Shown in pieces: positions 34,181 through 39,650 of a stretch of 64,000 nt of DNA. The stretch comes from Nanosyncoccus sp963544575 (GTDB taxonomy: Bacteria > Patescibacteriota > Saccharimonadia > Saccharimonadales > Saccharimonadaceae). The translations under genes were made by a program, and so were the position numbers. The stretch covers positions 124,001 through 188,000 of the forward strand of contig CAUUFZ010000003.1 in assembly GCA_963544575.1 (NCBI GenBank). Reading direction: 5' to 3'. Under the pieces are notes generated by a model. It was not told the DNA's origin, made no database searches, and saw only the letters and a program-made list of their open reading frames with translations. Within the stretch, counting starts at the first letter, position 1. Every line of letters starts with the position of its first letter.

Positions 34181-34539
34181 CTTTTCTTCTCCTCTTGCTT
34201 TTCCCAGATTTCATCAAGATTTTCATACCTAGGCCAGGCGTTTTCTTCAATTGCCGTGATATGAGCGTCGGAAAAACCAAGGATAGACCATTAGGGGCGC
34301 TTCACATTGTTAAAAATTCGTATTTCACCGCTTTTTAACAAATCAAGGTGAATTTCTTGTGGCCTCCCTGGCCACTCGAAATTCATAATGTGGTCGACCC
34401 CTGTTGCGATTACAACTTTCTTAACTGCTTTATTTTTATCGCCTATCTGCAAATATCCACACTCGAAGCATCTGAACCCCGAACTATGAACTCTGGCAGT
34501 AGGCTTAAAATATGGCTCCCAAATACCACCTGATTCCAT
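34177..34539 (-). pseudogene. Phage gene interrupted by an in-frame TAA
   Basis: The frame 34291-34539 encodes 82 residues with one CFEC knuckle (FRCFECGYLQIG), GVDHIMNFEWPG and ends in TAA at 34291-34293. In the same frame, without another stop, 37 further codons follow with protein-like composition (GFSDAHITAIEENAWPR, DEIWEKQEEKKR) and end in a TGA that overlaps the YopX start in the usual ATGA manner. The simplest reading is a nonsense mutation in a gene of about 120 codons. Stop readthrough or two separate genes are less likely, since the second part has no start codon in frame. Confidence 0.6.
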
Positions 34540-34542
34540 TTT

Positions 34543-34989
34543 TCATCTCCCGAAATACAGCCACCATTTATATACTGACTGGTTTAGTTTTTCTTCTTTT
34601 AGCCCTAAAATCTTCTTATTATTGTCTTCGTAAACTTCAATCTGTTTCTTAACCAATTCATTACTATGAAGCTCAGGATAAGCCGAGACTACAGCAATAG
34701 CATTGTCAGGCTTGAGGTCTCTGTAAGCTTGTTTCTCGTGAGCTAAATAACTTGCAACTGTGGCTTGGACCTTAGATTCGATTTCGGCATTTTGTGATTG
34801 ATAGAGTTCAATTCTAGAATCCAGGTTTAAGCCACTAATTAAACTAGCTATTAACAATATTTGAATGAACAAAGGTATTACAAAAATAGGGGCGGCTACT
34901 AAGATAAACAGGTCTCTATCAAGATCTTCCTGTTTAGAATAAAAGAGGATGGAGAAACCTATTGACAGTAATAATATAATCGTTAGCAT
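34543..34989 (-). CDS. LemA-like phage membrane protein, 148 aa
   Basis: Two hydrophobic segments (about 2-17 and 27-53) precede a soluble domain with VVSAYPELHSNELVKKQIEVY, ENNKKILGLKEEKLNQSVYKWWLYFGR. The AYPEL...ENNKKI pattern recalls the ESYPEL...EDKI part of LemA proteins, and similar proteins occur in other phages. The host LemA is at 6902-7477. A role in the envelope is likely but undefined. Confidence 0.7.
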   Translation of the reverse strand: MLTIILLLSIGFSILFYSKQEDLDRDLFILVAAPIFVIPLFIQILLIASLISGLNLDSRIELYQSQNAEIESKVQATVASYLAHEKQAYRDLKPDNAIAVVSAYPELHSNELVKKQIEVYEDNNKKILGLKEEKLNQSVYKWWLYFGR

Positions 34990-34994
34990 TATTC

Positions 34995-35321
34995 TTAGTC
35001 CTCGTCCTCTTCTTCTGGCTTAAACTCCATATCTATGCCAGAACTTACCAAATCTTTTCCAAAATAAGTGCCAATAGACTTCTTAATAGAGCCATTTTTT
35101 GTATAGAAGTCAAGTATATAGTAGGCGCTTTTGATGGGTCCTTCCGTTAGAAACGATGCGTGAATGTTAGCTTGGATTTTTAACTTATCACAAATGCGCT
35201 GAACATCAATAGGATGTAATAATTCATCAATCTTATGAGCAAAAAAATCAATCTTGTGTTCCATTGCAAATTTTAATTCAGCTAAAACTACTTCTTCGTC
35301 CAAAATTCTATATTCTTCCAT
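34995..35321 (-). CDS. Hypothetical phage protein, 108 aa
   Basis: A GGGGAGA site precedes the ATG at 35321, which overlaps the end of the upstream gene by 1 nt. The product is soluble, with KIDFFAHKIDELLHPIDVQRIC and a strand-rich middle (SAYYILDFYTKNGSIKKSIGT), ending in an acidic tail (EPEEEDED-like). No family recognised. Confidence 0.68.
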   Translation of the reverse strand: MEEYRILDEEVVLAELKFAMEHKIDFFAHKIDELLHPIDVQRICDKLKIQANIHASFLTEGPIKSAYYILDFYTKNGSIKKSIGTYFGKDLVSSGIDMEFKPEEEDED

Positions 35322-35923
35322 TACATCTCCCCCATTTCATACTTACGCACGATTTCCCACTGTTCTTTGTGTTCTTTAAGGGATTTCTTAAGTGCTTCTT
35401 CGGTTTTAAAATAAATATTTCCTGGACAATATGACAAACTTGGATCGAGTCCCCACTCTTGCAAAGAGCTATTATAATAAGTACACCAATTACTATACTC
35501 AATCCAGGGATTACTCTTTCTTTCCCATTTTCCACCCTCAGCGTCGCCTAAGAGTACTTGGCGAGCGATAAGGTATTTCTTGTAGGTTCTGGCTTCTTCT
35601 ATGGTCTTAAAATAATTGCCCACTCGATAACGATAGTTATCAATCTTGCTACCATCTTCAGTTTTGAAATACAGACTACCGTTATCACTTAAGAACCAAT
35701 ATGTCTCACCAAGCTTTCCCCTCCATCTTTCATTTTTTTTATGGATTTCTTCAAACCATTCATCAAAGTTATTGATGTCTTTAACTACAACCGATGGGCT
35801 AAACTGGTATCCATCTTTGGTAACTTGAACCAATCTTTTTTCACCATCAAAGGTCTCCTTCTCTTCAAAGATAGACCCAGCCTTGACAGTTAGGGTATCT
35901 TTTAATAATTTATAATGTTTCAT
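35321..35923 (-). CDS. Hypothetical phage protein, 200 aa
   Basis: The start is placed at 35923 (MKHYKLLKDT) because AAAGGAG lies 9 nt upstream; the longer frame would include a GC-rich hairpin region. The product is aromatic-rich (many Trp and Tyr), with repeated segments of the form NIYFKTEEALKKS, SLYFKTEDGSKI and YFKTIEEARTYKKYL. These suggest two to three copies of a small domain seen in phage proteins of unknown role. It overlaps the downstream gene by 1 nt. Confidence 0.7.
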   Translation of the reverse strand: MKHYKLLKDTLTVKAGSIFEEKETFDGEKRLVQVTKDGYQFSPSVVVKDINNFDEWFEEIHKKNERWRGKLGETYWFLSDNGSLYFKTEDGSKIDNYRYRVGNYFKTIEEARTYKKYLIARQVLLGDAEGGKWERKSNPWIEYSNWCTYYNSSLQEWGLDPSLSYCPGNIYFKTEEALKKSLKEHKEQWEIVRKYEMGEM

Positions 35924-35979
35924 TTTCAATTCTCCTTTTATGGCTGGGGCGGCTCGGCACCACCCCGTCAAGCATATCG

Positions 35980-36044
35980 GGCTGCGTTTATGACATTTAA
36001 CTTTAGTCTGGTGAGAGAAAATGTTATAGACCAGCCAAAGCACC
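35980..36044 (-). promoter_or_regulatory. Repeated structured RNA element, copy A
   Basis: Read on the minus strand: TGGTGC, a hairpin CTGGT...ACCAG, then TTAAATGTCA-TAAAC-CAGCC. The same order occurs at 36641-36694. In this copy the hairpin is extended by CTTT/AAAG. A second GC-rich hairpin (GGGG-TGG/CCG-CCCC, about 35942-35966) follows before the next gene's ribosome site. The likely role is control of the downstream gene. Confidence 0.5.
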
Positions 36045-36050
36045 ACGTTG

Positions 36051-36242
36051 TTAATTTTCTAAGCTGAAGTATTGCTCGAATAATTCGTTGGATTTTCTCT
36101 CTAATTTTGCGATTTTAATAATGCGCTTGAAATCTTTTTTATTAAGTTCGCACAAGCATGTAATCAAATCGTGATAACTTATTTGTGGCGACGGGTTGTC
36201 GATAAAAGTTTCGATCGCTTCATCTACCTTTTCTTTTACCAT
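36051..36242 (-). CDS. Hypothetical phage protein, 63 aa
   Basis: An AAAGGAG site precedes the ATG at 36242, which overlaps the previous gene by 7 nt. The product is a small, charged, helical protein (LCELNKKDFKRIIKIAKLERKSNELFEQY). It is followed by structured element A. No family recognised. Confidence 0.68.
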   Translation of the reverse strand: MVKEKVDEAIETFIDNPSPQISYHDLITCLCELNKKDFKRIIKIAKLERKSNELFEQYFSLEN

Positions 36243-36448
36243 TTCTCTCTTTCTCCTTTCTCCTCGTTAACTCTTTTAGGCAATACCACCGTGAGGACAG
36301 CCGAATAGTTCTTATGTTGTTTTAGATATCGTTCAAACTTATAAGCCTCTTTAATAGTCTTGTATTCGCAGTGCTGTGGTTCTCCAGTACTATCGATATA
36401 ATCGACGAGAACTTTATCGGGTTGGATTAAATTTTGTCTATTATTCAT
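36236..36448 (-). CDS. Hypothetical phage protein, 70 aa
   Basis: AAGGAAAA precedes the ATG at 36448. The product has a beta-alpha pattern (DKVLVDYIDSTGEPQHCEYKTIKEAYKFERYLKQ), reminiscent of small phage proteins that pair with YopX-type genes. It stands behind a long structured leader. No family recognised. Confidence 0.68.
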   Translation of the reverse strand: MNNRQNLIQPDKVLVDYIDSTGEPQHCEYKTIKEAYKFERYLKQHKNYSAVLTVVLPKRVNEEKGEREKW

Positions 36449-36699
36449 TTTTCCTTAAGTATCAAATCTAGGTCAGAGCGAAATAATAACTATCATAAGC
36501 ATTATGGAAAGATACTTCGCTCTGATATTTAATTGGTTAGGGTAATCAAGATTAGTTAAAGTTTTTATTGGAGGTAAAAACTAAAAACACAAAACACACA
36601 CATTAAATATACGTTTAATTACCCTGGTTTCGTTTCTAAAGTGCTATGGCTGAGTTTATGTTGACATTTAACTGGTTCCTATCGACCAGCACCATCTGG
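36449..36699 (-). promoter_or_regulatory. Long structured leader with repeated element copy B
   Basis: This gene-free stretch holds, in the direction of transcription: copy B of the repeated element (36641-36694, outer stem GTGC/GCAC and hairpin CTGGT/ACCAG), a hairpin AGTTTTTA...TAAAAACT with CCTCC in the loop (36560-36582) that could mask a ribosome site, and a 9-bp stem CAGAGCGAA/TTCGCTCTG (36474-36482 with 36516-36524). It ends just before the 70-aa gene. No clear T-tract terminator is present. Confidence 0.5.
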
Positions 36700-36768
36700 T
36701 TATTTTTTAATTTTATTTTTCTGCTTAATTCTGATTGCTATAGTTTTAGTTGATTCGATTCTATTCAT
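36700..36768 (-). CDS. Short basic peptide ORF, 22 aa
   Basis: ATG at 36768 has an excellent ribosome site (GGGAGGTG). The peptide is Lys/Ile-rich (NRIESTKTIAIRIKQ...). Its stop codon directly abuts element copy B, so it may be a leader peptide whose translation controls folding of that element. Whether the peptide itself acts is unknown. Confidence 0.45.
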   Translation of the reverse strand: MNRIESTKTIAIRIKQKNKIKK

Positions 36769-36778
36769 GTCCACCTCC

Positions 36779-37549
36779 CTAAAACGTCAGTTCGAGGATT
36801 TTGCTAGTATCGCTATCAATTCGACGCATAATGCAATCCTCGAATACTCTTGCTTCCTCAATCTGTTGCATGATATCTTCACGCTTAATTTCGAAGATTT
36901 GAAGTTCTAGTCCAGGGATTACGTCAGTATAGAGAATGAAATATAGTTTTTTGAGTTTTTCATTCACAACGAAGTACTTTACTATCTGCATTCTGTATTC
37001 TTGAGGATACTTCTTGGTTAGGAATGCTTCGATAATCTTTTTAGACTCTAGACATTTAACTTCGACTGCTTCCTCTTCCGAAATAACTGCATCTGGTGAT
37101 ATATAAATGTTTTCATTGTCATCTCGTACCCAAACTACGCACTCTGGGTTAGCATTTTTACCAGTTTTTTCGTTAAATACTTCAATTGCCTCAGGTTCAA
37201 GTATGTGCCCGCGATTCGCCATTGAGAACGGCACCCCATTTAATCTATCTGCATAATCATTTGGAGTAATCGGACGGGCGACGCGCTCAGCGATAATCTC
37301 GTAGTAACGATCCTTCGGTTCAGCATTTAATTTTAGTGCCACAATATTATCTGCCCCGAGTAAAGCCGCCAATTCATCGGCCTTGGCTGTTTTTGGGTAT
37401 TCAATTTGCAACTCATCAAGTTTGGCTTTCATTTCTCCAATAAGAGGTAACTTCGATATATAGAGGTCCTTGAAGGAAGACCCACCAGATTTTCCTTTGC
37501 GAAATTCCAACCATTCCTCAGAATTTTTCTCGAATTTAATTGTTTTCAT
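36779..37549 (-). CDS. YqaJ/lambda-Exo-like 5'-3' exonuclease, 256 aa
   Basis: This nuclease resects double-stranded DNA ends for phage recombination. The N-terminus EEWLEFRKGKSGGSS is the typical YqaJ opening. The catalytic core comprises a glutamate in GHILEPEAIEVF, the acidic residue in ISPDAVIS, the E-x-K in AVEVKCLESK and the Q-x-x-x-Y-type YRMQIVKYF. Between about residues 38 and 62 there is an inserted small helical hairpin (KLDELQIEYPKTAKADELAAL) that resembles HeH/SAP-type DNA-binding motifs. It overlaps the annealing-protein gene by 14 nt, a classical recombination pair. Confidence 0.9.
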   Translation of the reverse strand: MKTIKFEKNSEEWLEFRKGKSGGSSFKDLYISKLPLIGEMKAKLDELQIEYPKTAKADELAALLGADNIVALKLNAEPKDRYYEIIAERVARPITPNDYADRLNGVPFSMANRGHILEPEAIEVFNEKTGKNANPECVVWVRDDNENIYISPDAVISEEEAVEVKCLESKKIIEAFLTKKYPQEYRMQIVKYFVVNEKLKKLYFILYTDVIPGLELQIFEIKREDIMQQIEEARVFEDCIMRRIDSDTSKILELTF

Positions 37550-38147
37550 TATTTTTTCCCTTATCTTCCGTCTTAATATTCTTTTTAACCGGTAGCTTTT
37601 CAGTTAATTTTTTCTTCAATTCATCTTTGATGTTAAGAATCTTTGGGTTATTGCGAAGCTCTGCACTAAGAGAGATATAAAGCTTGCGAAGTTCATCGAT
37701 AGTTTTAGCTTTTTTCATTTTTTCGATAGTCTTATCGATTTCATCTTGAAATAGGTCGGCTTTATAGGCCTCAAATTGCTCCATTTCTTCGCGACTCGCC
37801 ACTTCTCCAGAAGCGAGATAACCTAGCATTGCTAATGCACGCCCCACGGCTACAGTCTCTAGCTTTTCATTCTCTTTATCGCCCTTCTTAGCGGCGTCTG
37901 CAGAAGCCATAGCGTTGGCTGTGAGCTTGATGATATTAATATCCGTCCCAACAGTTGCTAAGTCCAATATAACTTTTGAATCTCGCCAAATACGTGCTAT
38001 AAAGCGGACCTTATTGTCTGAGATATCTTCACGTTCGGTGTCGATTTTGCCATTTGGATTTTCTTCCCAAAAAATTTTGATGCGATCTGCTACTTTTGCA
38101 TAATCTATGCCACCCCCAATTTTTACTGTTTTAATTCGCCCTGCCAT
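37536..38147 (-). CDS. Single-strand annealing protein, ERF/Rad52-like, 203 aa
   Basis: The protein would coat the single strands made by the exonuclease and anneal them. The core shows the signature of ERF/Rad52-type phage annealing proteins: TVAVGRALAMLGYLASGEVASREEMEQF (about 93-120), preceded by beta strands (VRFIARIWRDSKVILDLATVG). The C-terminal third is Lys-rich and helical, ending in a disordered tail. The start at 38147 overlaps a 27-aa reading frame. The neighbouring YqaJ nuclease strongly supports the call. Confidence 0.82.
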   Translation of the reverse strand: MAGRIKTVKIGGGIDYAKVADRIKIFWEENPNGKIDTEREDISDNKVRFIARIWRDSKVILDLATVGTDINIIKLTANAMASADAAKKGDKENEKLETVAVGRALAMLGYLASGEVASREEMEQFEAYKADLFQDEIDKTIEKMKKAKTIDELRKLYISLSAELRNNPKILNIKDELKKKLTEKLPVKKNIKTEDKGKNNENN

Positions 38148-38214
38148 TATTTAGCCTCACAATATTTACGCGAACGAATTTAACGATACCTAATTGTTTT
38201 ACTTCGATTTTCAT
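38131..38214 (-). CDS. Short basic peptide ORF, 27 aa
   Basis: ATG at 38214 has an AAAGGAAAA site, and the frame ends 17 nt inside the annealing-protein gene. The peptide (MKIEVKQLGIVKFVRVNIVR...) is basic and strand-like. Its overlap suggests translational coupling to the recombination genes. Conservation is unknown. Confidence 0.45.
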   Translation of the reverse strand: MKIEVKQLGIVKFVRVNIVRLNNGRAN

Positions 38215-38228
38215 AATTGATTTTCCTT

Positions 38229-38348
38229 TTAATTAAAAATTATTCTGTCACTATCGTTGATTAAATGGTTTTCTTTTAATTCTAAGAATTCATTGTAAGT
38301 TCCAGTAAAAATCAAATTTTCGCTAGAATTATAAATTGAAATATTCAT
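38229..38348 (-). CDS. Small acidic phage protein, 39 aa
   Basis: ATG at 38348 with a GAGAGAAAA purine stretch upstream. The product starts NISIYNSSENLIFTGTYNEF and ends with a charged segment. It lies between two other tiny genes at the beginning of the early operon. No family recognised. Confidence 0.5.
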   Translation of the reverse strand: MNISIYNSSENLIFTGTYNEFLELKENHLINDSDRIIFN

Positions 38349-38371
38349 ATTTTCTCTCTTTTCTTTTTTGA

Positions 38372-38542
38372 TTAGTCTAATAGTGCTGTACCAATCATGA
38401 CGAATCCGAGAATGCTCATGACCGGTAGTGCGGTTGCGCCAATCCAGAGTACTAGTAGCCCTGACCCTGCTAATAAAATTGTTTCCGCGAGGGTGCTTTC
38501 TTCTGAGTTTTGCTGATTATTAAATTTGTTGTAACTATTCAT
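38372..38542 (-). CDS. Small membrane protein, 56 aa
   Basis: ATG at 38542 with AAGGAAAAC upstream. After a hydrophilic Asn/Gln-rich N-terminus (MNSYNKFNNQQNSEEST) the rest is hydrophobic, two adjacent helices (about 20-38 and 40-55) with a short break. First recognisable gene of the leftward early operon. Role unknown; such early membrane proteins can act in superinfection exclusion or membrane takeover. Confidence 0.55.
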   Translation of the reverse strand: MNSYNKFNNQQNSEESTLAETILLAGSGLLVLWIGATALPVMSILGFVMIGTALLD

Positions 38543-38796
38543 TTTTTGTTTTCCTTATTTTTTTGTTTTATTTGTTATTGCCGAATTTTTAAGTTGCTAA
38601 AACTTTTATTGGGTTCATAGCCGTTTTTTCACTCTATGGAAAACAAATTTCAAAACAATGCATTTGTTCCCCAAGGGAAAGAAAAAATAGGACCGAAAAG
38701 GCCCTATTTTTTTAACCTATACATACTAAAGACTACATGATTTTTAATACATATATAAATTAAAACTTTATGTGTTTTTAATTTATATATAAACTA
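38543..38796. promoter_or_regulatory. Right-end regulatory region of the prophage
   Basis: No gene is convincing here except a possible 9-codon ORF near 38585-38614. The region holds a bidirectional terminator-like hairpin (38682-38713) and two AT palindromes of the ATATATAA type (about 38750-38760 and 38782-38792). I could not place the early promoter with confidence; a weak TATGTATA lies just upstream (minus strand) of the hairpin, which would repeat the promoter-then-terminator layout seen twice elsewhere. Confidence 0.45.
38682..38713. terminator. Hairpin with T tract near the start of the early region
   Basis: AAAAAATAGG and CCTATTTTTT arms with inner CC/GG pairs and a GAAAA loop, with A/T tracts on both sides. 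It can end transcription in either direction, or act as an attenuator for the early operon. Confidence 0.7.
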
Positions 38797-38820
38797 AAAA
38801 TACGCCCGAAACTGGGCGTA
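38797..38820 (-). terminator. Phage-supplied terminator behind tRNA-Gly
   Basis: Stem ACGCCC-GAAACT-GGGCGT with TATTTTT on the minus strand, ending 18 nt past the tRNA-Gly 3' end. It replaces the original host terminator, which was moved to 7545-7578 by the insertion. Confidence 0.85.
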
Positions 38821-38837
38821 AACAAAATAATTTCATA

Positions 38838-38890
38838 TGGTGCGAGCTAAGAGACTCTAACTCTCGACCTCTTCCTTGGCAAGGAAGCGC
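38838..38890 (-). repeat. attR: 53-bp repeat within tRNA-Gly
   Basis: Identical over 53 bp to 7582-7634; identity stops at 38891, inside the tRNA. It contains the 3' part of the intact tRNA-Gly gene, which the phage restored on integration. Confidence 0.95.
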
Positions 38891-38914
38891 TCTAAACAAC
38901 TGAGCTAAGCTCGC
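38838..38914 (-). tRNA. tRNA-Gly(GCC) with a U19-A56 tertiary pair
   Basis: A full cloverleaf including the encoded CCA: acceptor GCGAGCT/AGCTCGC, D stem GCTC/GAGC, anticodon stem CTTCC/GGAAG with anticodon GCC, T stem GAGAG/CTCTT. The D loop reads AGTTGTTTA and the T loop TTAGAGT, so the nearly universal G19-C56 pair is replaced by U19-A56. Its own promoter (TTGACT, 16 nt, TAAAAT) lies just upstream. It is the phage integration target. Confidence 0.96.
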
Positions 38915-38972
38915 ATACTGTTTTAATTTTACCGAAATCTGACATAAAGTCAAGTATTTAGGAAAAATTTGT

Positions 38973-39057
38973 TGGTGCCCGAAATGGGACTTGAACCCAT
39001 ATGGATTTCTCCATTCGATTTTAAGTCGAACGCGTATACCAATTCCGCCATTCGGGC
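38973..39057 (-). tRNA. tRNA-Leu(UAA)
   Basis: Type II tRNA of 85 nt with encoded CCA, acceptor GCCCGAA/TTCGGGC, anticodon loop CTTAAAA (anticodon TAA), a long variable arm and a normal T loop (TTCAAGT). A TATAAT box lies 8 nt before the 5' end, so it has its own promoter with almost no leader. Confidence 0.96.
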
Positions 39058-39123
39058 TTAGAGATATTATACTACCAAAGTAGTGGCATTTTCTAAAAAA
39101 TCACTGAATCTACTTCGATAAAT

Positions 39124-39197
39124 TGGAGGCACCGACCGGAATTGAACCGGTGTACACGGTTTTGCAGACCGCTGCGTAACCACTCCGCCACAGTGCC
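39124..39197 (-). tRNA. tRNA-Cys(GCA)
   Basis: 74 nt with encoded CCA, acceptor GGCACTG/CGGTGCC, anticodon loop CTGCAAA (anticodon GCA) and T loop TTCAATT. TGC-TAAAAT lies about 10 nt before the 5' end. The upstream terminator of the small RNA candidate isolates it. Confidence 0.96.
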
Positions 39198-39224
39198 ATA
39201 GAGATATTTTAGCATAGACTAATA

Positions 39225-39343
39225 AAAAATACACCAAACTCCCGAGGTGTATTTTATTTACAATATAGACATTAACTTCACACTCAACCTCCGAGGTGTT
39301 TTGTCTTCGAATTCAGACGTCTCTCAACTTCGCCCGAATTCTT
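39225..39343 (-). ncRNA. Candidate small RNA of about 120 nt with three hairpins
   Basis: A promoter (TTGACG at 39372-39377, 16-nt spacer, TATCAT at 39350-39355) predicts a start near 39343, and a terminator stem AAAATACACC/GGTGTATTTT (39226-39255) with six T ends the RNA near 39225. In between are a hairpin GAATTC-GGGCG ... CGTCT-GAATTC and a hairpin ACAC...GTGT with the loop CTCGGAGG. The terminator loop has nearly the same sequence, CTCGGGAG. There is no ORF. The promoter is nearly the same as that of the RNA at 41157. Confidence 0.6.
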
Positions 39344-39355
39344 ATCTCTATGATA

Positions 39356-39610
39356 TCATGCTTTTGCTTGTCGTCAACATTGACTTTTGAGATTTTTAAT
39401 GTTTTTAGTATTGACATTTTAGAGTTGCAAAAATGGTATTTTATATTTTAATTTAAATTGGCTTGTGGGATTTTAATGTTCGGTTTTCTATATTCGTGTT
39501 CGGTTTTGGAATTTTGTTCGGTTTTACCCCTGTTATTTGTTATATGTTTTTAGAAAAAAATAAAACGCGTCTTTTTTTAAATCCAGTTTTTTAGTTTTAA
39601 TTTCTTTATG
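39356..39610. other. AT-rich intergenic stretch with three TGTTCGGTTTT repeats
   Basis: No gene is visible upstream of the small RNA promoter. The 11-mer TGTTCGGTTTT occurs three times, at 39477-39487, 39497-39507 and 39515-39525, spaced 20 and 18 nt apart. This is close to two helical turns and may be a protein-binding array. Nothing else stands out. Confidence 0.45.
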
Positions 39611-39642
39611 TAAAAAATAGCCGCTGGAGTGACTATTTTTTT
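39611..39642 (-). terminator. Terminator of hisS
   Basis: Stem AAAAAATAG/CTATTTTTTT with a T tract on the minus strand, a few nt after the hisS stop codon. Confidence 0.85.
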
Positions 39643-39650
39643 GAAGATTT

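Larger units (their letters stand above)
7582..38890. mobile_element. Integrated prophage, podovirus-like, about 31.3 kb
   Basis: The element is bounded by a perfect 53-bp direct repeat derived from tRNA-Gly(GCC). It carries a tyrosine integrase beside attL, a complete virion module (terminases, portal, scaffold, capsid, connectors, internal proteins, fibres) and a lysis module. There is no long tape-measure/tail-tube set, and a protein like the gp12 nozzle of short-tailed phages is present, so the particle is probably short-tailed. The insertion restores an intact tRNA-Gly at the right end. No key virion gene is visibly broken, so it may be inducible. Only one gene, at 34177-34539, looks interrupted. 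Confidence 0.95.
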
